From: Flavobacteriales bacterium
Lineage (GTDB): Bacteria > Bacteroidota > Bacteroidia > Flavobacteriales > Flavobacteriaceae
Length of the DNA: 10,702 bases
Reading direction: 5' to 3'
NCBI GenBank assembly: GCA_027008965.1
Contig: JALVDN010000182.1
Span: 1-10,702 of the forward strand
Positions within the stretch are counted from its first letter, which is position 1; each line of letters opens with the position of its first letter. Below the pieces are notes generated by a model. The model ran no database searches. It had not been told where the DNA came from and was given only the letters and a program-made list of their open reading frames with translations. A program made the position numbers and the translations under genes. Shown here one piece after another: positions 6,545-10,702 of the stretch.

Positions 6545-7891
6545 ATGAAAAGATATTTTAAATACAGTTTACATATATTTCTTTTAGCACTGCTCATTTC
6601 GGGATGTAAAATGGAATTTGAAAACCACAATGCCGCGAGTGAAGAATCCGTTTTGCAAACGCCCGAAGCATACCCGGGTATGATTCTCGGTATGACCAAA
6701 CATTTCACGCAAAATGCTTATAAGGAAATTGTGCGAGGACCGGGCGTGATTGCCAGGGAAATCGGTGCAACCAATACATATTTAACCGAAAACGAATTGG
6801 AATCGGGTGATATTCCCAATGAAAATTCAAGCATTTCGCTCTTGTGGAGATATTTGCATTATGAAAGAGGAATAGCCGAAAAAATAACAGATCATATCGA
6901 TGATGTTACATTCCCCAATAGTGATGAAAAAGAAGGCATCAAAGCTTATGCTTATTTCTTCAGAGGAATGACCACCGCATATTTGGCTTTTTATTGGGAA
7001 AAAGCCACTACGGTTAATGATTCTGATAATAAAGCCGAATTTGTCTCCCGGACCGATGCGCTGAATGCGGCACTCGGTTATTTGGATCAAGCATTGAATA
7101 TATTTAATTCCAACGCCAATGCAGTGAACTATATCAACAGTATAGTTTCACTTGAATTTAGCGTGGTAGATGTTATTAATGTTTTTAAAGCGAGAATTTA
7201 TATGGAATTAGGCGATTATGCTCAAGCCATTCAATCGGCTAATAATGTGGATTTAACCACGCGTTCAGTGTGGACTTATGATGGTTCAACTTCTAACCGT
7301 AATCCCATTTGGGTTATCCAATATGATCCGGGATCCAATGAACGTTGGAAACCGCTTGAAAATTTAGGTGTTAATGCCGACCCTGCCGACGGAAGGTTGA
7401 ATTTCTACATTGATACGGCAACCCCCACAAATCTAACCAGTAATACTTGTGGATTTATTACCCGCTATCTCACCGGATTTTGGGATAGTAATAGTGAAAG
7501 CGTTCCGGTTTATCTGCCCGATGAAATAAAACTCATCAAAGCCGAAGCCTATGCACACATGGGAGGAGCCAATTTGGTTAATGCCGTGGTTTTGATTGAT
7601 GAAGTGAGGATGGACAATTCAGATATCTTCAATGTCAATGCCAACTTGGGACCTTGGACCGGCAATGCGGCCGACCAACAAGCCGTTTTGGATGAAGTAT
7701 ACTATAATATCTCCATGGAATTATATCTGCAAGGTTTACGATGGCTTGCACACAGAAGAATTTATCCCAATCATTTGAATAATGTCACTCCTCCCGTGAA
7801 TTGTTCCAAAGAGCGAACAAGGAATTATTATCCTTATCCTTTCACGGAGCGTGCCAATAACCCGAATACGCCACCTGACCCGAGTATTTGA
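6545..7891 (+). CDS. SusD/RagB-family nutrient-binding outer-membrane lipoprotein
   Basis: This is the surface lipoprotein lid of the preceding SusC transporter, 448 residues long. A type II signal peptide ends in the lipobox Leu-Ile-Ser-Gly-Cys21, so Cys21 would be lipidated. The TPR-like helices typical of SusD appear at about 127-155 (Ala-Tyr-Phe-Phe-Arg-Gly-Met) and 211-235. The C-terminal hallmarks are Tyr-Leu-Pro-Asp-Glu-Ile-Lys-Leu-Ile-Lys-Ala-Glu-Ala-Tyr (323-336), Met-Glu-Leu-Tyr-Leu-Gln-Gly-Leu-Arg-Trp (391-400), and the closing Tyr-Pro-Tyr-Pro-Phe-Thr-Glu (429-435), which replaces the usual Pro-Ile-Pro-x-x-Glu. It is shorter than many SusD proteins (about 500-550). Aromatic residues are plentiful but their role in ligand binding cannot be read here. 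Cotranscription with susC is almost certain from the 12-base gap, and a strong terminator follows 17 bases after the stop. Confidence 0.92.
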   Translation: MKRYFKYSLHIFLLALLISGCKMEFENHNAASEESVLQTPEAYPGMILGMTKHFTQNAYKEIVRGPGVIAREIGATNTYLTENELESGDIPNENSSISLLWRYLHYERGIAEKITDHIDDVTFPNSDEKEGIKAYAYFFRGMTTAYLAFYWEKATTVNDSDNKAEFVSRTDALNAALGYLDQALNIFNSNANAVNYINSIVSLEFSVVDVINVFKARIYMELGDYAQAIQSANNVDLTTRSVWTYDGSTSNRNPIWVIQYDPGSNERWKPLENLGVNADPADGRLNFYIDTATPTNLTSNTCGFITRYLTGFWDSNSESVPVYLPDEIKLIKAEAYAHMGGANLVNAVVLIDEVRMDNSDIFNVNANLGPWTGNAADQQAVLDEVYYNISMELYLQGLRWLAHRRIYPNHLNNVTPPVNCSKERTRNYYPYPFTERANNPNTPPDPSI

Positions 7892-7908
7892 TAAAAACAT
7901 CCTATTTT

Positions 7909-7937
7909 AAAAAACCGTCCGTAAGGGCGGTTTTTTT
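7909..7937 (+). terminator. Strong intrinsic terminator after susD
   Basis: A 12-bp stem (7909-7920 with 7925-7936, one G-T wobble) closes on a GTAA tetraloop at 7921-7924 and runs into seven Ts (7931-7937). Because the left arm starts with six As, the outer stem is A-T and the hairpin could also act on the opposite strand, although no minus-strand gene is present. Confidence 0.88.
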
Positions 7938-7944
7938 ATATTTG
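7937..7944 (+). promoter_or_regulatory. -7 promoter box TATATTTG for the alcohol dehydrogenase-lipB-lpxB unit
   Basis: The octamer is a perfect TAnnTTTG and shares its first T with the end of the susD terminator. No TTG lies 17-23 bases upstream, where the terminator stem sits, so only half of the promoter is recognisable. The box ends 13 bases before the ATG at 7958, leaving a leader of only a few bases. Confidence 0.45.
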
Positions 7945-7957
7945 GTAAAAAATTAAA

Positions 7958-9103
7958 ATGGAAAACTTTACCGCCTTTAACCCGGTAAAAATACATTTCG
8001 GGAAAAATGTAATTGATTTATTGCCGAATGAAATTCCTGACAGTCTGAAAACAATTCTCATTATTACAGGAAAAAACAGTTCAAAAAAATACGGCTATTT
8101 GGACCAAATCATCCGTGTTTTAAAAAATAAAACCATAGTAACCTTTGATCAAATCAAACCCAATCCACGCATAGAAGAAGTATATAAAGCCATAGAGGTG
8201 GCTCGGCAAAACAATGTGGATGCAATAGTGGCATTGGGCGGGGGAAGTGTTATTGACAGTGCAAAAATGATCAATATTGCCTATGCCAGCGGAACGGATC
8301 CTTGGCAAATAATCATGGGAGAGGCTAAACCAACCACAAAAATCCCCTTATTTGTAATTTTAACTTTAGCGGCAACCGGTTCGGAAATGAACGGAGCAGC
8401 GGTGATACAAAATGCAAAAAGCAAACTGAAAAAAGGTTTTTTTCACCCCTTGATGTTTCCGGATGTATCTTTTTTAGATCCGCAATTTACTTTAACCGTT
8501 CCGGAAAACCATACTAGAAATGGGTTGGTAGATACACTTTCCCATGCATTAGAGGCCTATTTTGCTTGTGGTGATGCGCCCTTGACCGATAATTTTACCA
8601 TTAGCGTATTAAAAGAACTGGAAGAAATATCCATTCCGCTTTTGAATAATTTACGCAATTATGATTTGAGAGCCCGCCACATGTGGGTTGCCACTGTTGC
8701 CCTTAACGGAACTTTATATCACGGGCGTAAAGCTTCGGGCGATTGGGGTGTTCATGCACTGGCACATGATATTTCTTTACTGTTTGATACACCTCATGGA
8801 GAAACTTTATCCATTGTTTATCCCGCTTGGTTGCAGGTAAAAAAATTCAAATTAAAATCGAAATTAAAATTCCTTGCACAGGGCATTTATAATAAAAAAA
8901 GCGCACGGTCTTTTGATTTCATAGACTGGTTAAAAGATTATTTTAAGCAAATAGGAGCGCCTTTAAGCTTAAAGGATATCGGAATAACTCAAAACGAATC
9001 AGAAAAACTGCTGCAACTCTGGAAAAATCATCTTCCTCAAGGTACTTGTCATAAAAATTCAGAAAAAGAACTTGACGAAATTTTCAAATTAATCAACGAA
9101 TGA
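7958..9103 (+). CDS. Iron-containing alcohol dehydrogenase, YqhD/BDH-like (aldehyde reductase)
   Basis: This is a cytoplasmic group III metal-dependent alcohol dehydrogenase of 381 residues; E. coli YqhD has 387. YqhD reduces many short and lipid-peroxidation-derived aldehydes with NADPH. Metal ligands are all present: Asp192 and His196 in Val-Asp-Thr-Leu-Ser-His, His266 in Gly-Asp-Trp-Gly-Val-His, and His280 in Asp-Thr-Pro-His-Gly-Glu-Thr. They match YqhD Asp194/His198/His267/His281 closely in spacing. The nucleotide-binding Gly-Gly-Gly-Ser-Val-Ile-Asp is at 94-100, and Thr-Gly-Lys-Asn-Ser at 37-41 replaces the Gly-Gly-Gly-Ser loop that contacts the NADP phosphate in YqhD, so cofactor preference is open. 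The Asn-Pro-Arg (69-71) and Ala-Ala-Thr-Gly-Ser-Glu (138-143) blocks are also family-typical. The gene overlaps lipB by four bases (ATGA), which implies translational coupling. The natural substrate is unknown. Confidence 0.9.
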   Translation: MENFTAFNPVKIHFGKNVIDLLPNEIPDSLKTILIITGKNSSKKYGYLDQIIRVLKNKTIVTFDQIKPNPRIEEVYKAIEVARQNNVDAIVALGGGSVIDSAKMINIAYASGTDPWQIIMGEAKPTTKIPLFVILTLAATGSEMNGAAVIQNAKSKLKKGFFHPLMFPDVSFLDPQFTLTVPENHTRNGLVDTLSHALEAYFACGDAPLTDNFTISVLKELEEISIPLLNNLRNYDLRARHMWVATVALNGTLYHGRKASGDWGVHALAHDISLLFDTPHGETLSIVYPAWLQVKKFKLKSKLKFLAQGIYNKKSARSFDFIDWLKDYFKQIGAPLSLKDIGITQNESEKLLQLWKNHLPQGTCHKNSEKELDEIFKLINE

Positions 9104-9819
9104 ATAAAGATGTCTTTTGGACGGACATTGGAATAATGGAATATCAACAAGCTCTTGATATTCAAAGAAACTTATTTGATTCCATTAAGGAAATTAAAAT
9201 CCTCAACCGAAGAAATAACACACAAAACCAAACGCCCAATTATTTTTTGTTTACCGAACATCCGCATGTATACACACTGGGTAAGAGCGGAAAAGAAGAA
9301 CATTTATTGTTGGGCTTTGATGAGCTCAAAAAAAAAGGAGTTCAATTTTACAAAACCGATAGGGGAGGAGACATCACCTATCACGGCCCCGGTCAAATCA
9401 TTGCCTATCCCATTTTGGATTTGGATAATTTCGGGATGGACATCATCCGGTATATGCGTAATCTGGAAGAAGTCATCATCCGGGTTTTGAAAGAATACGG
9501 TATAAAAGGTGAACGGATTGAAGGAGAAACCGGTGTGTGGATTGATTCCACAACATCGCGGGCCAGGAAAATTTGTGCCATGGGCGTTCGGACAAGCAAA
9601 TGGGTGACCATGCACGGACTGGCGATCAATGTTTCCACAGACCTGAAATATTTTGACTACATCATTCCTTGTGGAATCCGGAACAAAGGAGTCACTTCCA
9701 TGGAAAAAGAACTGGGTTATAGGCCCGATACAACCGGGTTAAAAAATCAAATACTCAAAACCTTTGAAGAAATTTTCGGCGCACGAATGATATTTCATCC
9801 CTCCGGTAAATTTAAGTAG
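9100..9819 (+). CDS. lipB: Octanoyl-[ACP]:protein N-octanoyltransferase
   Basis: LipB moves the octanoyl chain from acyl carrier protein onto the lipoyl-domain lysine of 2-oxoacid dehydrogenases and related complexes, the first step of lipoyl cofactor assembly before LipA inserts sulfur. The signature Arg-Gly-Gly-Asp-Ile-Thr-Tyr-His-Gly-Pro-Gly-Gln is at 88-99. The catalytic pair is Cys191 (Ile-Pro-Cys-Gly-Ile) and Lys157 (Arg-Lys-Ile-Cys-Ala-Met-Gly), equivalent to Cys169 and Lys135 of E. coli LipB. The Met-His-Gly-Leu-Ala-Ile-Asn-Val block is at 171-178. At 239 residues it is slightly longer than the E. coli enzyme, partly through a polar Asn/Gln-rich insert around residues 36-46. The start overlaps the dehydrogenase stop as ATGA, and lpxB follows after nine bases, so the three genes should be cotranscribed. 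Confidence 0.96.
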   Translation: MNKDVFWTDIGIMEYQQALDIQRNLFDSIKEIKILNRRNNTQNQTPNYFLFTEHPHVYTLGKSGKEEHLLLGFDELKKKGVQFYKTDRGGDITYHGPGQIIAYPILDLDNFGMDIIRYMRNLEEVIIRVLKEYGIKGERIEGETGVWIDSTTSRARKICAMGVRTSKWVTMHGLAINVSTDLKYFDYIIPCGIRNKGVTSMEKELGYRPDTTGLKNQILKTFEEIFGARMIFHPSGKFK

Positions 9820-9828
9820 ATTTGTTTC

Positions 9829-10702
9829 ATGAAATATTTTCTGATTGCAGGTGAAGCATCGGGTGATCTACATGGTTCCAATTTGATCAAAGCCCTTCAA
9901 AAATTCGACCGCCAAGCCGAATTCAATTTTGCCGGAGGTGACTTGATGCACCAAGCGGCCGGCAAACCTCCTGTGATCCACTATCGTAACATGGCCTTCA
10001 TGGGCCTGATAGACGTTCTCAAAAACCTGCATATCATTCAAAAAAATTTCAAAACCATCCGCACTTCCATATTTTCCTATCAACCCGATGCAGTCATACT
10101 GATAGATTATCCCGGATTTAATTTGAAAATGGCCCGGTGGGCCAAACAAAAAGGATTCAAGGTTTTTTATTATATCTCACCCAAACTTTGGGCCTGGAAA
10201 AAAGGCAGGATAGAAATCATCAGAAAATATGTGGACAAAATGTTTGTTATCCTCCCTTTTGAGAAAGATTATTACAGACAAAGGGGCGTGGAAGTGGAAT
10301 ATGTAGGCAATCCGGTCTATGATGCTGTGCGGGCTTTTTCACCGATGACCCGGGAAAATTTCATCCGGAAACATCAACTCTCAAACAAACCAATCATTGC
10401 CTTGCTCCCTGGCAGCCGGAAACAAGAGATCAAAAAAATGCTTCCGGTGATGGAAGAAGTAACCATGCATTTTCAAGACTATCAATGGGTGATTGCCGGT
10501 GCACCGTCACTGGATAGAGAAATTTACCAAACCTATTCAAACCGCAACATCCCCGTCATTTTTGACGACGCCTACAATCTCTTACACCATGCCCGGGCCG
10601 CCATTGTCACATCCGGTACGGCCACCTTGGAAACCGCCTTACTAAAAACCCCTCAAGTGGTAGGCTATAAGACCCAACAACTCCAATATTGGATAGGCAA
10701 AC
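9829..10702 (+). CDS. lpxB: Lipid-A-disaccharide synthase, 3' end outside window
   Basis: LpxB joins UDP-2,3-diacylglucosamine and 2,3-diacylglucosamine-1-phosphate into the tetraacyl disaccharide of lipid A at the inner membrane. Reading from the ATG at 9829 gives 291 open residues with no stop before the window edge; the family is about 370-380 long, so roughly 80 residues are missing. The family motifs are in order: Gly-Glu-Ala-Ser-Gly-Asp-Leu-His-Gly (8-16), Ile-Asp-Tyr-Pro-Gly-Phe-Asn (92-98, Asp93 matching the essential Asp98 of E. coli), Ser-Pro-Lys-Leu-Trp-Ala-Trp (117-123), Gly-Asn-Pro-Val (160-163), Leu-Pro-Gly-Ser-Arg (193-197) and Thr-Ser-Gly-Thr-Ala-Thr-Leu-Glu (261-268). The start is set by the conserved Met-Lys-Tyr-Phe-Leu-Ile-Ala-Gly-Glu beginning. 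It lies nine bases after the lipB stop. Its presence shows an outer membrane carrying lipid A. Confidence 0.95.
   Translation, partial: MKYFLIAGEASGDLHGSNLIKALQKFDRQAEFNFAGGDLMHQAAGKPPVIHYRNMAFMGLIDVLKNLHIIQKNFKTIRTSIFSYQPDAVILIDYPGFNLKMARWAKQKGFKVFYYISPKLWAWKKGRIEIIRKYVDKMFVILPFEKDYYRQRGVEVEYVGNPVYDAVRAFSPMTRENFIRKHQLSNKPIIALLPGSRKQEIKKMLPVMEEVTMHFQDYQWVIAGAPSLDREIYQTYSNRNIPVIFDDAYNLLHHARAAIVTSGTATLETALLKTPQVVGYKTQQLQYWIGK

Noticed and set aside
9155..9490. Second + strand open frame inside lipB
   Set aside because: It overlaps the LipB signature region in another frame and has no recognisable domain or start signal.
9817..9824. Perfect TAnnTTTG box (TAGATTTG) overlapping the lipB stop, as a separate lpxB promoter
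   Set aside because: No TTG lies at the proper distance (TTC is there), the box would start transcription about at the lpxB ATG, and such octamers are expected several times by chance in 10 kb of AT-rich DNA.
9829..10702. Possible base-composition shift in lpxB suggesting transfer
   Set aside because: Some stretches are clearly richer in G+C, but others in the same gene match the neighbours, and lpxB is a core gene; a hand count did not give a consistent shift.

Overview
The window looks like chromosomal DNA of a member of the Bacteroidota, most like the Flavobacteriia side. This rests on an S46 dipeptidyl-peptidase, a SusC/SusD outer-membrane pair, AT-rich spacers, start codons preceded by A-rich sequence instead of a Shine-Dalgarno, and gene-start promoters matching the Bacteroidota pattern TTG-N20-TAnnTTTG. 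All nine genes lie on the + strand and are tightly packed. No gap exceeds about 110 bases, and I see no tRNA, rRNA, CRISPR array or insertion sequence.

Layout. (1) Bases 1-1463: the 3' third of an S46 peptidase, probably the Asp/Glu-specific DPP11 type, overlaps by one base a secreted mono-heme cytochrome c with an unassigned N-terminal domain. (2) Bases 1475-2353: a clear promoter, a secreted protein with two PilJ/NarX-like repeats, and a GC-rich hairpin terminator form a self-contained unit. (3) Bases 2358-7937: a promoter, a long-form KAS III (fabH), SusC, SusD and a strong intrinsic terminator form an apparent transcription unit that mixes a lipid-synthesis enzyme with a nutrient-uptake pair. 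(4) Bases 7937-10702: a -7 promoter box overlaps the preceding terminator's T-tract. It leads into a YqhD-like iron-dependent alcohol/aldehyde reductase, lipB (4-base overlap) and lpxB (cut by the window end).

How it fits together. The DPP and SusCD genes fit the protein- or glycan-scavenging outer envelope usual for Bacteroidota. SusCD has no adjacent hydrolase or regulator, so its substrate cannot be read from context. FabH, LipB and LpxB all act on acyl chains (fatty acid initiation, lipoyl-group synthesis, lipid A), and YqhD-type enzymes remove aldehydes such as lipid-peroxidation products. This is a loose lipid/envelope theme, not a proven pathway. Most genes are recognisable families. 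The least explained parts are the cytochrome's N-terminal domain, the free-standing double-PilJ protein, and the fabH-susC-susD arrangement. I do not see a convincing new defence or mobile system.
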